Assembly: GCF_900090045.1 (NCBI RefSeq)
Contig: NC_041782.1
Location: 707,001-771,000, forward strand
DNA length: 64,000 nt
Direction of reading: 5' to 3'
Source: Plasmodium malariae
Lineage: Eukaryota > Apicomplexa > Aconoidasida > Haemosporida > Plasmodiidae
In this document: positions 45,563-59,880 of the stretch, piece by piece
How positions within the stretch are numbered: position 1 is the stretch's first letter
Layout: the number at the start of each line of letters is the position of its first letter
Notes under the pieces: generated by a model
Database searches by the model: none
Told to the model about the DNA's origin: nothing
Seen by the model: only the letters and a program-made list of their open reading frames with translations
Translations under genes and position numbers: made by a program

Positions 45563-46972
45563 TCACTTCCTCTTTTGTTTCTTAATAAACTTTTTGTTGT
45601 TCCATTCTGCCTCTCGCTTAAATCGGAAATCATTATTTTTGTTAAACCTGTTACTATTATTTTGATTTCCATTCGTCTGATTAGGGTTATATTTGGCTTG
45701 TTGTTGTATTTGGGATTGTAATTTGGATTTATTTGAAGCATTGCTCATATTTTTTTGTAAATTGTTTGTTATATATTCTAACCTTTTTTCTAAATGGGCT
45801 TTACAAGTTACAGCTATGGAGGGTTCAACAAAGTTACCAAGGGCATCAACCCTAGTACATAAAGACAACTTAGCTGCTAATGATCTACTTATTCTTCCTT
45901 TAATTTTTGGAGCAGCTTGACCAACTAAAGTTGCATGATAGATCAATCCATATTTAGGGGTTTTGGATTTAGTTTTTAAGGCTCTAAATAACGCTTTTTC
46001 TGAACCTAAAATTTGTAAAGTTGAACTTGGATGTTTAGCTAATGACATTAATGACCCAGCTCTTGCAATTAATTTTGCACCTATTAAATCACCTACTAAA
46101 TATGTTAAATTAGGAGCTATTGTATTCATTCTATATTTTAGATAAGTAGCTAACGATTCTCTATAATCTGTTAATTCTAACAGTCTATCTGCTAACTCAT
46201 TAATACAATTTAAATCATCATCTTCTATTTCTGTACCCATAGAGATTTCTGCTAATTGTTTTATTTCCTTTTGTATATCTTCTGTAGTTTCTTCTAATAA
46301 ATTTATATTCTTTGCATTATTTCTAAAACCTATTAATTTAACACATTTTGCATATATTTTATTATCAGTTATAACCTTGCCTAATTCAGGAAAATGCCAT
46401 CCATACCATTCTTTTAAGCGCATAGAAAATACATTTATTTCTTTATCTAGATCTTCTAACAATCCAACTGCCTGAACAATCATAACATCTACCTTATCTG
46501 CACTAAATTTTAACTTGAACCTATTTAATGAATGAGATAAACTTAATTTTAATAATTTCGAATCTTCTTCTTTTACACCTACTAAAAGCTCATATAAATG
46601 AGTTCGAATTCCTCTTATTATTTCTTGGGTTGAATTTGTATATGTTACATTAATATTAAATTTTTTTTTTATTATTCCTCCTAATGTTTTATCACATAAT
46701 GCTAAGGTTTCATTTAATTTAGGCTTCAAAATATTTTTCTTTAAAAATTTTTTTAACCCTTTTCCTAACTTAGATTCAATTAATTTATTCGTTTCATCAA
46801 AAGCCTTCTGAAACTTTTTAAATTTACTAAAGCTGTAAAGAGATATATGCTTCCTTGCTTCTTCTGAGTTTTCAAAGCATTTCTGTATATCTTTTACGTC
46901 CGATTCAATCAATTTGTTATTCTCAACTTTGAATAACCCGTACCCTGCTGCCGTTTCTACTAGTACCAGCAT
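45563..46972 (-). CDS. NOP5: Nucleolar protein 5 / NOP58 (box C/D snoRNP core)
   Basis: A core protein of box C/D snoRNPs that guide rRNA 2'-O-methylation in the nucleolus; it pairs with NOP56 and fibrillarin. 469 residues from the ATG at 46972; the open frame begins four codons earlier with GTG, but MLVLVETAAGYGLFKV matches the NOP58 N terminus (MLVLFETSVGYAIFKV). The central coiled coil and NOSIC region contain HSLNRFKLKFSADKVD and the EWYGWHFPELGK signature. The NOP domain includes NLTYLVGDLIGAKLIARAGS, STLQILGSEKALFRALK and TPKYGLIYHATLVGQ. The tail is short, Asn/Gln-rich and ends KKFIKKQKRK, replacing the long KKE/D tail of animals. Single exon. Confidence 0.96.
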   Translation of the reverse strand: MLVLVETAAGYGLFKVENNKLIESDVKDIQKCFENSEEARKHISLYSFSKFKKFQKAFDETNKLIESKLGKGLKKFLKKNILKPKLNETLALCDKTLGGIIKKKFNINVTYTNSTQEIIRGIRTHLYELLVGVKEEDSKLLKLSLSHSLNRFKLKFSADKVDVMIVQAVGLLEDLDKEINVFSMRLKEWYGWHFPELGKVITDNKIYAKCVKLIGFRNNAKNINLLEETTEDIQKEIKQLAEISMGTEIEDDDLNCINELADRLLELTDYRESLATYLKYRMNTIAPNLTYLVGDLIGAKLIARAGSLMSLAKHPSSTLQILGSEKALFRALKTKSKTPKYGLIYHATLVGQAAPKIKGRISRSLAAKLSLCTRVDALGNFVEPSIAVTCKAHLEKRLEYITNNLQKNMSNASNKSKLQSQIQQQAKYNPNQTNGNQNNSNRFNKNNDFRFKREAEWNNKKFIKKQKRK

Positions 46973-47964
46973 TTTCTTCCTCACCTCGAATTACCACAGA
47001 TTATTAATGACGCCTTTTTTCTTCTATGTGTTCCTTGTTCTCTATTTACTTATTGCTTCGTCGCTCGCCTGTCGTTTGTTCCTTCCTATGTTACTTACCA
47101 CGTCTCTTGCCACTTGCCACGTCACTTCTCGTGTCACTTACTACTGGCTAAATATATATGCTTCTTTAAAAATCTCTTGAGTGATAGGGAGAAAATGATA
47201 TTTACACTAAAAATTTGTGACACAAATTATTTAGCTGCTTTCCGTAACTGCTTCCGTTAAATATGACAAGTTGTTTTAATTGAATTTTTTTTTTCCACTT
47301 CTCCTTTTTCTTATTTCTGTTTGTGCTTATACTTTTAGATTAATTTATTTTTTAAATTTCATATGTTTAAAACAAACTAGCTATTTTACTTTTTTTTTTT
47401 TTTTTTAAAAACATACAAAATACAGCTATATATATACAGATGTATATATATGCTCTTCCCCTTTTGCTGAATTAAAAAATTAAAATATATTCATATTCTA
47501 CAAATTTTTTATCTGTTTGCATTTTGATTATTTGCAAAATGCTTACTATATTTATTGTTGTTCATAATTTGTATTCTATATCTTCAATTTAAAATAAATT
47601 ATTTTACATATTTATTCTCTTTGAAAAATGTTCCTTCATTACTAACTGCCTATGTAATTTATGATCAAAGTTGTAAAATAAAAACATGGTATACTATCGT
47701 AAAATAATATTTTTTTTTTTTTTTTTTTGAACATATATATAGTATTTACGAATTATAATTTTATTTATTTAACGGTGTAGATGAAGAAACGTTTAACATA
47801 TCATTTTTTTTTTTTTTTTTTTGTATTCAATGCTTAACAAAAATAATTTCAGAAATGTTAAATAAAAAGGGGATATATGTGACCATAAACAAATTCTGGC
47901 GAGGAATTTTATGATTATATAATAATAAAACTACGTTAAGAGATTTGGGCATAATTATAAACAT

Positions 47965-48155
47965 ACATAATACATACAAACATACATGCATACATACATA
48001 CATGCATACATACATACATACATACATACATACATACATCGTACATGCATACATACATACATACATACAAATATACAAACATACAAACATACAAACATAC
48101 ATACATATATAAAAACATACAAATATACAAACATACAAACATACAAACATACATA
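47965..48155. repeat. (CATA)n-based microsatellite
   Basis: Long run of CATA tetranucleotides interspersed with CATG and AAACATA variants. All six frames open in parts, giving spurious Tyr/Val/Cys- or His/Ile-rich proteins. Confidence 0.95.
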
Positions 48156-49629
48156 TGTACTTATATATATGTATTGCGAACATACTAGCCAACCGCCAGC
48201 AAATACTTTTGAGGATGAAGAACAAAAAAGAGTATCTACCAATAAGGATTGCTACTTATATTTAATTTGAAAAATAACAGTTCACTTTATTTTCTAAAGT
48301 AAAAAAAAATACATTTATATATATATATTATGTATGTATAATATTATATTTACGTACACTCTTTAAACGTGATTATATATGTTTTGAACATATGCATAAT
48401 AACAAGAAATGGAATAGTAGAAAGCAATTACATCCCTTGTGTATATTAAGAGCAACTATTATAAACGTTTTAAAGTGTACAATTTAATTGATCTCTCCTA
48501 TTACGTCCTGAAAATCTATATTTTCAGTTTAAAATTATATTTAATAATCCCCTTTTATTATTATTATTGTGTTACTTAAAAAAAGGGTATTTATATTATA
48601 TATATATATATACGTATGTATGTACTTTTGCATATACATAATTGGGCCAATTGTTTAAATTTGTCAAAAAAAACACCCTCACACGGTTTTACTTTAACCT
48701 AAATAATAAGGTATAGTAAATCGTTTTATAATTTGCCAACTACTTTTTCGTAACCAAAATAATACTTAGATCTGTTCACAAGTTGATCGCATGTGTACGT
48801 TTCTTTTTTGAAAATAATTTTAGCAATAAAAAAAAAAAAAAAAAAAAAAAAATATTTTCGATATAATCTGAATTTCTCCATTAAAACATAATAAATGGAC
48901 TATAAAGCATGTTACATTTTAATTGTAAGCAAAAAAAAAAATCAGTAAGAATAGCAAAATTAAAGAACATCTGCTCAAAAAATTAATATATAAAAATAGG
49001 ATAAAAAAAAAAGAGAATAATATGAACTGGAATATAACCCAAATATATTTACTCAGAAGAGATAAAAGTCATAAAGTTCTTTTCATTTTAACTTATGTAT
49101 GCTACCTCTATATATTTGCGTTCAGGGAAGAGACATTTTTACTATCATAAAAACTATTAAATTGCGTACATTTGTTTATACACATAATGTATGCATAAAT
49201 ATATATATATATATATGCATATATGTACTTATAAACATATATATATATATATACAATGCAATTGGATATTTCCGTTTTTCTTTAACTCGTTTTAGCAAGT
49301 ATTAATAGCATCTCATATACCTTTGAATATTCAGTGTACATGCAGTAGCATATTTTTGATTCGATAAGGCTGAAAACCTTTGCTTATGTTGTTTGGGTCA
49401 AAATTAGTACGTCCTTCAGTTGTTTAAACACAACAAAATTGTAACATACCATTGTTAGTATAAATTTATTACTACATATGCTTATAAAATGTTTGCAAAA
49501 AATATGGTTTTATTTATTTTAAAACTAATTTCGAAGAAATACAAAGGAATATAAAAGGCGAACTCGACAAATTGCAAGTGCAAAAAATCGTAAAATTGCT
49601 AAAGTGAAAAAAGGCAAAACGGAAAACGG

Positions 49630-49738
49630 TAAAACGGTAAAACGACAAAATGACAAAATGACAAAACGACAAAATGACAAAACGACAAAACGACAAAACG
49701 ACAAAACGACAAAACGACAAAACGACAAAACAACAAAA
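49630..49738. repeat. 8-bp tandem repeat (CGACAAAA/TGACAAAA)
   Basis: About thirteen octamer units with C/T alternation at the first base, the last six being CGACAAAA. Antisense open frames over it (Ser-Phe-Cys-Arg-rich) are artefacts. Confidence 0.9.
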
Positions 49739-50067
49739 TAATAAAAGAAATATGTACTTTGCTCAACAAGTTAAAAACTCCTGAAACTTTACCTATGTAG
49801 AAAAATATAACAATTATTTTGTTTTACACTTCTATGTTTACAAAACAGATAAGACGAATTTTCTTTTTTATTTCGTAAATGTGTCCTATGCAAACTTGAT
49901 CCATTTTGTACCATGTATATTTTCCTTAAGTCATCCAAAAGCTTATAAAATAAAAAAAACAATCATATGAGAAGTAAAGGAAAAAAAAAGGCTTTATACG
50001 GTTTGATTGAATAAAAAATAAAATTTTATTATGTAAAAAAACGTATAACAATAATATATAACTTAGT

Positions 50068-50225
50068 GCTGGTTCTATCTCGCAGGTTGAGCAAACTAAT
50101 AATTCGTCTCAGCAGGTATGCATGGAAATCTTCAGGCTTGTGGATTCCAACCCTTGAGACCTTTTATTATCTACACTTTCTGCATAGTTTATAAATGCTG
50201 AAACAAGAGGTCAGCAGAGAATTTT
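50068..50225. ncRNA. Candidate structured RNA (strand unresolved)
   Basis: A G+C-richer island in very A+T-rich surroundings with no coding frame. On the plus strand GTCTCA (50105) pairs with TGAGAC (ending 50160) around a 40-nt loop, and TTCTGC (50178) pairs with GCAGAG (ending near 50219). Read on the minus strand, the linker between the two stems holds AGATAA, which fits an H-box (ANANNA), so an H/ACA-type snoRNA is one possibility. GGTTGGAATCC on that strand also resembles a pol III B box with one mismatch. No convincing ACA box or A box was found. Confidence 0.35.
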
Positions 50226-51725
50226 ACTGTTTTTTAATTATATCTAAATATTTTTTTTTTTATACAGCCATAAGCAAAAAAAAAAAAAAAAATTATATAT
50301 ATACACACACGTACACACATACATATACATACAAGCGCACATGTAATAAAAATTTTGCGGCAGTGTAAAATTAAAAAGAACATAATCAAAATTATCTTAC
50401 AAAAAACATTAATTCTTTATAAATAAAAAAAATTGAAATACTGATTTTGCGAAAAAATTTGAAAGCAAGAAAGTTTACTCCTACAAATTGCACAACATAA
50501 AAACGTAGCAATACAACGTTTAGGTGTTTTTTTTTTTTTTCATTAATTGGTCATAAATTTTATTTTCACATTATTGTAAAATATTTTAAAATAAGTTTAT
50601 TTTTATATTAGTGTGTACTACACTTATACAGTGCATTTTTTAAAATTAATTCGAAGAATATATACTAGTACAAATTAACTATTTCTTAACTCTCTTACAA
50701 AGTACGAATAAAATACATGAGTTTCACCGGCAATGAAAATACTACTTATTTAATATCGCTATTTGAAGCTATTAGAAATTATAACTTATTAAATGCTTTT
50801 CCATGTCTGTAATATGCTGCTCATACAACTATAAACTGCTAAAATATTATTTGAAAAATGATGCCATTTTATGGGTCATTATCTTATGGAGTTACACGTT
50901 TAAAACAAAAATTTTCTCATAATGAAAATATCATCAAAATATAACATTTAAAAATAAATGTAAATATATATATATATATATACGTATGTAAAAAAATGCG
51001 AATAAGTACGCTGGACGCGCAATTTGAATATAAATAATTTATTCTCATGACAAACAAGATATTTCTCTGTACCTCATTTTTGCAGTTAAATAGAAAGCAC
51101 AAATATATGTTTTTTATTAAGCATAATTCGAATTAAGAATTGTTCATGCTAATTTGCATTTTGTTATATGAAAAACAACAAAAAAAATAAGAAAATTCCA
51201 TAAATGACATAATATGCAATTGCACCTACAGTTATAAATCATGGTATAACACAATTAATTTTTCAAATAAGTAAAACAAATTAATATTAAAGTTAAAATT
51301 ATGTAATAAATTAAAAATTTGCAAACTCCTTAATATGTAAGAGACTTTTTTTTTTTTTTTTACAAGAAAACTTTATCACTAAAAAACGGTTAAGCATATC
51401 ACATTTACCAGTAGCTCTGAATATATTTTCGTGCTTTCGCATCATGTATAACATATGCTGGTAAATAATAGATCTAAAAGAAACACATGTATGCAGTTAT
51501 GTGTGTATGTATGAATATGTATGTACGCATGTATGTATGCATATTTTTCCCCCCCCCCTTTGTCATCATTATTCCCCAGTTTACTTTATCCTTTCCTGTT
51601 AATAAAGGATATACAATAATAAGTTTTTTTGACAATTTCATTTCACCACATTTATCCCTCTCCCTAGTCATTTGTCATTGTCCTAACTTTCCTCAATCTG
51701 GATTTAATATTTGTGCACATGTTTT

Positions 51726-52853
51726 TTACATTTTTTTATTTTTTCTGTTTGGATCATTTTCATAAATATTTTCATCCTGGTCCTTATTATAATTAATTAT
51801 TTTGTTACGATTAATTGTTAACCATTTATTTTTAATATCCTTCATTCCTAAAAACCATGCTTCAGCAAAATCATTTAAAAACTTTTTAAAGTTTTTGGAT
51901 TTACGTTTTTTTCTTTTTCTAACGTGATTATATAAACATTTTATAGAATAATGATTGAGAGATAATAAAAATCTAGAAAGTCCTTTTTTGCACTCCATCC
52001 AGTATTCTGTTTCATCGTCTTCTGATATTTGATATACACTTAATAAATTATTAAAATCTTTCCATACTTCTTCAGTCATATCATTATAACATCTTATTAA
52101 ATATTGACGAAAATGATAAAAAGTAACATACAACTGTTTCTCAGTTAGAACACGAGGGAAAGATTCTAATAGTGCTAATGTTTCTGAATCCGTCAAATCT
52201 TCATTAATATCGGATTCTTTACATCTAAATTTTGGCGTATAAAATTCTTTCTCATATGCAGCAACTTTCGGATCCTTAAGTCTTAATAAATTCCTTAATT
52301 GAGCTAATATTCTTGGACAAACACAACATGTTTGCAATTTTGAAAATGAATTAGCAGTTGACGCGAAAATTAAATCCTGTAGATAAAGAGTTTATAATAA
52401 CATTGGGAATATTCATAATAATGGGATACAAAAGGGGCAAGAAAAAAAAAAAAATAAATATAACAAAAAAAAAAAAAAAAATAATAATAATAATAATAAA
52501 AAATAAAATAATAATAATAATAAATAAAATAATAAAAAAAAAAAAGAAAAAAACTTAAAAAAAAATTTTAAAAAAGTAATAATAATATAAAGTACGTTCT
52601 TTTTTTAAATTATATAAACAGTTCTTACTAATGATAGTATATTTAACAGAACAAAGAGAAACATTATTACGAATTTACAGAAAATAAATTTTTGCAAAAG
52701 AAATTTTTTTTTTTTGGACATTTTTATTTGATTGGATGTTGTGCGCATTAAAAGGAAGCAATATTTTAAAATTTATATTTTTTACTCACTAAACAATTCT
52801 GATAAAATTTGAATTAATCTTTTCCTTAAAAATGGAGCACTCAACTGGTTCAT
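51726..52853 (-). CDS. Conserved-looking protein of unknown function, 5' exons tentative
   Basis: The main exon is 51726-52376 (216 codons), non-repetitive and rich in Trp/Tyr/Cys/Leu, so clearly coding. It follows a T-rich stretch ending CTACAG, a good splice acceptor, and has no ATG near its beginning. It contains CCVCPRILAQLRNLL, SETLALLESFPRVL and a basic patch KRKKRKSKNFKKFL; no known domain is recognised. A likely first exon at 52790-52853 encodes MNQLSAPFLRKRLIQILSEL and ends at GTGAGT. Phases join only if an 8-nt microexon (52620-52627, flanked by ATTAG and GTTTAT) is included, giving 240 residues. The microexon is inference. It lies in a same-strand row with NOP5 and adenylate kinase. 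Confidence 0.6.
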
Positions 52854-55605
52854 TTCATGTAAAACCAGTTTGTTCTTAAAAATATATAAAAAGGGGTGTA
52901 TGTGTTCGGAAAATAAAAATTAAAAAATTTTATGTTGTACATATTTAGTGTAAGCACATTTATTTTTCTTTTTACTAAAAAAAAGTATTATTTTATTTTT
53001 TCTATGTATATATTCTGTCAGCTAGCATATATTTTCATAATAATATTCTAATATGTGGGGATGTCAATCAAGACAATAAAAATGAATAAAAATATGAATA
53101 TTAAATTAAAAAGAATGTTGAAGTGAACAAAAAATAAATAAAAACATAAAAAAAACTAAAAAAATCTATAAAAACATAAAATAACCTATAAATATATAAA
53201 ATAATCTATAAAAACATAAGAAACACTAAAAAAACATAAGAAAAACTAAAAAAACATAAGAAAAACTAAAAAAACATAAGAAAAACTAAAAAACATAACC
53301 TAAAAAAACATAAAAGAACATATCACAATATATATTATATATACATAATATATATAAAATGGTTAATAACGAAGTATTGAAAAAAAAATTGGTAACAAAT
53401 AACACGGTTTACAAAACAGCATGTATTCATCATAAAACAAATATATTGCAAAGGTCGAAAATTATGTTAAATTTAAAGCATTTAAATTATTAAGCTAAAT
53501 TAAATCTATTTTTTGTTTATTTTTAATTAGAATAATTAAAATATATAATAATAAATAAAAATAAAAGGTAATTTAACAACACACATAATATAAATATATT
53601 AACAAACAATTAAAGTTATGAGCTTCTAACGCATTATACTTTAAAAAGGGTTTAAAAAATAACCCAAAAAACAAAAAAATAGAATAAAAATAAAGTAAAA
53701 TTAATGCAAAATTAAAAGCAAATAAAAAAACAAAACCCAATAATTAGAACCAAAAACAAAACCAAAATTTTTTTTGCTTATTTTCAAGTCATTGATATAT
53801 AAAATACATTGAAGTAGAGCTGTTTTGTGAATGTTGCATATATTCTACCCTTGTTCATAGCATTGTACTGAAATTTTCAAATAAAATTTTTTGATTTCAC
53901 ATTGGGACAAATTGGTTATATATACAATACATATATAATTCTTTTTAACCTATGATTTAATTTTTTTAATAGTGAAAAATATATTTATAAATACATATAT
54001 ATAATGTTCATAGTACACGAAGAATTATATGACAACACTTCATCATTTCTGTATTTATAAAACGTTCAGCATTATAGTAATACGATCCAACATTTTATTA
54101 TATTTCAAAAGTTAAGAATAATTTAAAGGTGCAAATAATTTACGTAGTTGTTTAACTCGTTTGTTAGGAACAAAGTATATAAGAATATTATAAATTTTTC
54201 AGCAAGTTGCTCCATTGCTCAACTGTTTTATTGCTTAAATGCTCAATTACTCCATAGCCCAATTATTCAATTGCCCAATTACTTAATTGCCCAATTACTT
54301 AATTGCCCAGTTACTCAATTGCCCAGTTTCTCAATTGCCCAGTTACTCAGTTAAGCTTTTTCTTTTCTACTGTGTCGAAAATGTTACCTCACAATTGTAA
54401 TATTTTGGCATTCATATCTTTGACAAACTATTAATTTCTTGTTAAGTGAGATAAAACAAGATGTTTGTTATACTGATATATAAACACGTATACCTAAACA
54501 TATTCGTATACATATATACATGTATACAGGTGTGCAGGTACCTATTTTTTAGTATAAAAGAATGTACATTTTTTTTATGAACGCTTTTGAGTAATAAATT
54601 TAAGAGGAACGAGGAAAAGTTAATCATACATATCCGTTCAGGAAATAAGAGACATATAAATATGTACAATATATTTTATCTTTCCTTTTTTCTTAATAGC
54701 ACTTTTTATATTATTTTTATATAAGAAAATATACGTTTTATACTTGTTACCTTTATGAGATTATAAGTTTTAATTTCACATGTGTATATCCAATTTTTTT
54801 TAAGGTAACAGGTATTTTATTCATTCAGGAGCAATTTGATTAGTTAAAAAAAAAAAAAAAAATGCTCGAATAAAACGAGAAATGTTGTGTGCTGAAGTTC
54901 ACATACCGACACAAGTAGAGAAATTAATGAAGGAAAAATAAAAAAAAAAAAAAAGAAAGAAAAATATATTATTAAAAAATTCTTAAAATAATAAATGTGT
55001 TAAAATAGAGATTATAAAATAATTATATATATTTTTTTTTCCATTCTGGCCATTTACATAACAAAAAATACAAGTTTCTTAGTTATTTTCATTTTTTTAA
55101 GGTTTAATATATATATATTATTAAATACATCTGAATTATTCTTCTTTTAATTTATAAAAAAAAAAAAATGTGTAAATGGAAGTGTAAAAAGTAAAAAATC
55201 GTAAATACACTACTTTTATTCGAAAAATAAATTGAAGGATTGTAAAAAAAAGAAAAAAAAATAGTTGACTCAGTACGAGAAGCACAACAACACATATAAT
55301 AATCCAAAGAGACAGGAATATCAAAATTTCAATTTTCCAATGAAAAACATACATTTTACCCAAAGTGAAGTAAACCGTATCCATAGCGTACGGTCAACAC
55401 CCAATTTCCACTTTTAAAAATTATGTAGACATTCCGTACATACATATGATTCACACACGTAGGGAAATATATATACATACATATATATAGATATAAATAT
55501 ATGTTTATCTATATATAAACACATGTCTGTACCAATGCATGCATACATACATATACTTGAGAAAAACGAATGTGGACAACTGTGTAACGGAGATAGCTAA
55601 CATGA
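52854..55605. other. Intergenic region upstream of the unknown gene, downstream of adenylate kinase
   Basis: 2.75 kb, no gene seen. Holds a roughly 20-bp AACATAAGAAAAACTAAAAA array (53215-53300) and a 16-bp repeat at 54240-54351, plus poly(A) tracts at 54846-54862. Confidence 0.75.
54240..54351. repeat. 16-bp minisatellite (AATTGCCCAATTACTT type)
   Basis: About seven units of ATTGCCCAATTACTTA / ATTGCCCAGTTACTCA. The units are unusually G+C-containing for this intergenic DNA. Noncoding. Confidence 0.88.
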
Positions 55606-58044
<2,439 letters not shown>

Positions 58045-58860
58045 ATGGTGTTGTATGTCATCGGCCTAGGCTTGGGAGATGAAAAGGATATCACCATAAA
58101 AGGAAAAGAATTAATTGAAGAGTCAGATGTAGTATATTTAGAATCATATACATCTGTTTTATTTGTACCAAAAGAAAATTTGGAAAAATTTTATAAAAAA
58201 AAAATTATTGAAGTTGATAGAATATTTGCAGAAGAAAATTGTGAACAGATTTTAAATGAAGCAAAGAGTAAGAAAATCTCCTTTTTAGTAGTAGGAGATC
58301 CTTTATGTGCAACTACACATCATGATATTATCTTAAGAGCAAAAAAAAAAAATATAAATGTACAAGTAATTCATAATGCTTGTATTATGTCAGCTATTGG
58401 TGAATGTGGTATGCAATTATACAATTTCGGTCAAACTGTATCCATCCCATATTTTGAAGAAAATTATAAACCTACAAGTTTTTATGAAAAAATAAAAATT
58501 AATATAGATAATAATTTTCATACTTTATGTTTATTAGATATTAAAATAAAAGAAAGAACTATAGAAAACATAATGAAAAATAAAAATATTTATGAACCAT
58601 CTAGATTTATGACTATTCAGGAAGCTATTGACCAACTTACTTATTGTGAAAATATTCTTAAAAAAAATGTCATCACAGAAAATACGCTAGCTATTGCTAT
58701 TGTTCAAATTGGGTCCTTAAGTAATCAACAAATTATATCAGGAAATTTATTAACGTTAAAATCGTTACATTATAATGAACCTCTACACTCTTTGATAATA
58801 TGTGCACCGAATTTACATGATATAGAAAAGGAGTATTTCGACATGTACTTGTCCACGTAG
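58045..58860 (+). CDS. DPH5: Diphthine methyl ester synthase (DPH5)
   Basis: An S-adenosylmethionine-dependent methyltransferase that methylates the modified histidine of elongation factor 2 on the way to diphthamide. 271 residues, single exon, start ATG preceded by AAAA, with MVLYVIGLGLGDEKDIT matching the family N terminus. It belongs to the tetrapyrrole-methylase fold: the GLGLGDE loop, VVGDPLCATTHHDI and HNACIMSAIGECGMQLYNFG are the SAM- and substrate-binding motifs. The C-terminal half has TENTLAIAIVQIGS and SLIICAPNLHDIEKEY. Family length is about 270-285, so it is full length. It is head-to-head with adenylate kinase. Confidence 0.96.
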   Translation: MVLYVIGLGLGDEKDITIKGKELIEESDVVYLESYTSVLFVPKENLEKFYKKKIIEVDRIFAEENCEQILNEAKSKKISFLVVGDPLCATTHHDIILRAKKKNINVQVIHNACIMSAIGECGMQLYNFGQTVSIPYFEENYKPTSFYEKIKINIDNNFHTLCLLDIKIKERTIENIMKNKNIYEPSRFMTIQEAIDQLTYCENILKKNVITENTLAIAIVQIGSLSNQQIISGNLLTLKSLHYNEPLHSLIICAPNLHDIEKEYFDMYLST

Positions 58861-59880
58861 TGAGTACTTTGTGATTACATCGTGTTTACACCGTGTTTAC
58901 TTCATCGGGGTGTGTTTTAATTTTGTCTTAGCTGTTATTGTAGCGAGCGTTGTTGTGATATTAGCTGGCATACTCGTTTCCTTTATCTTCGTATTTTCTT
59001 ATTTTCTTTTTTTCTTTTTCTTTTTCTTTTTGTTTTTTTTTTTTTTTTTTTTTTTAAGCGAATAATCAAATAACATTTTTTCAAGACAAATTTTTAATTA
59101 AAAATTGACATCTTCTCACGTGTTTCGCAGTGCACAAATTTGAAATCCAAAATGCCTACATAATGTGGTTTATTTTTACCCCGTACTCAAAAATAAAAAG
59201 AAGAGAAGCGAACGAAAAGAAAAGAAAGTTTGCTTCTTCTTCTACTTCTTCTACTTCTTTTACTTCTTCTGCTTCTTCTGCTTCTTCTGCTTCCTCTGCT
59301 TCTTCTACTTATTTTACTTCTTCTACTTCTTCTGCCTCTTCCTTTTTTTAACAGTTGACGTTTTAAATGTTGAGTACTTTTTAATCTCTTGTATCGTTAA
59401 CTTAAAATCAGATCACATAACAGTAGTGGTGTATTTACATTTGCACTTTTTTTTAACATACAAAAATTTTGGAAAACAGGACAATGTCTGGCAATAAAAT
59501 ATGATATGGTATAAAATATGACTCGAAATAAAATATGTTTGAAAAAAAAGAATAATTTGAATTTCTTAACATTGCACTTGATAGATATCCTTCTCTTTGA
59601 GTTTTTTTTATTCAAAGGAGCACTACGTGTTTACACAAAATAAAAGTATATAATAGTTTAATTAAATACGCATGAATAAATCGCACTCGCATGTTCATTC
59701 TTTTTGTTTTTTCCTCTAGTACAGTGCATCACGTGTGTATACATATATACGGGGGCATGTGTATGTACGTATGTATGAACGTGGGTATGTGTCCAACCGC
59801 ATGTGTGAATGTCTTCCTTCGAGAACACGGTTTATTGAGAGTAATTCCGCTTATATATTCCAAAAATAAAGAGCAAAAAA
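58861..59880. other. Intergenic region between DPH5 and the membrane protein
   Basis: 1 kb. Long T tract near 59032-59056, a CTTCTTCTA-type array at 59230-59345 (spurious Ser/Phe-rich frames), and no gene. The last few hundred bases are the leader of the downstream gene. Confidence 0.75.

Larger units (their letters stand above)
46973..51725. other. Intergenic region between NOP5 and the next minus-strand gene
   Basis: 4.75 kb without a confident protein gene. Contains a (CATA)n microsatellite at 47965-48155 and an 8-bp CGACAAAA array at 49630-49738. Poly(A)/(T) tracts occur at 47711-47728, 48828-48852 and 51343-51361, with (TA)n stretches throughout. A compositionally distinct G+C-richer segment at about 50068-50225 can form paired stems and is listed separately as a possible structured RNA. 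Confidence 0.65.

Noticed and set aside
47827..48270. Frames rich in Tyr-Val-Cys-Met or His-Thr-Tyr-Ile
   Set aside because: Produced by the (CATA)n microsatellite.
59130..59351. Ser/Thr-rich open frame
   Set aside because: Made by a TTCTTCTAC microsatellite in the DPH5 3' region.
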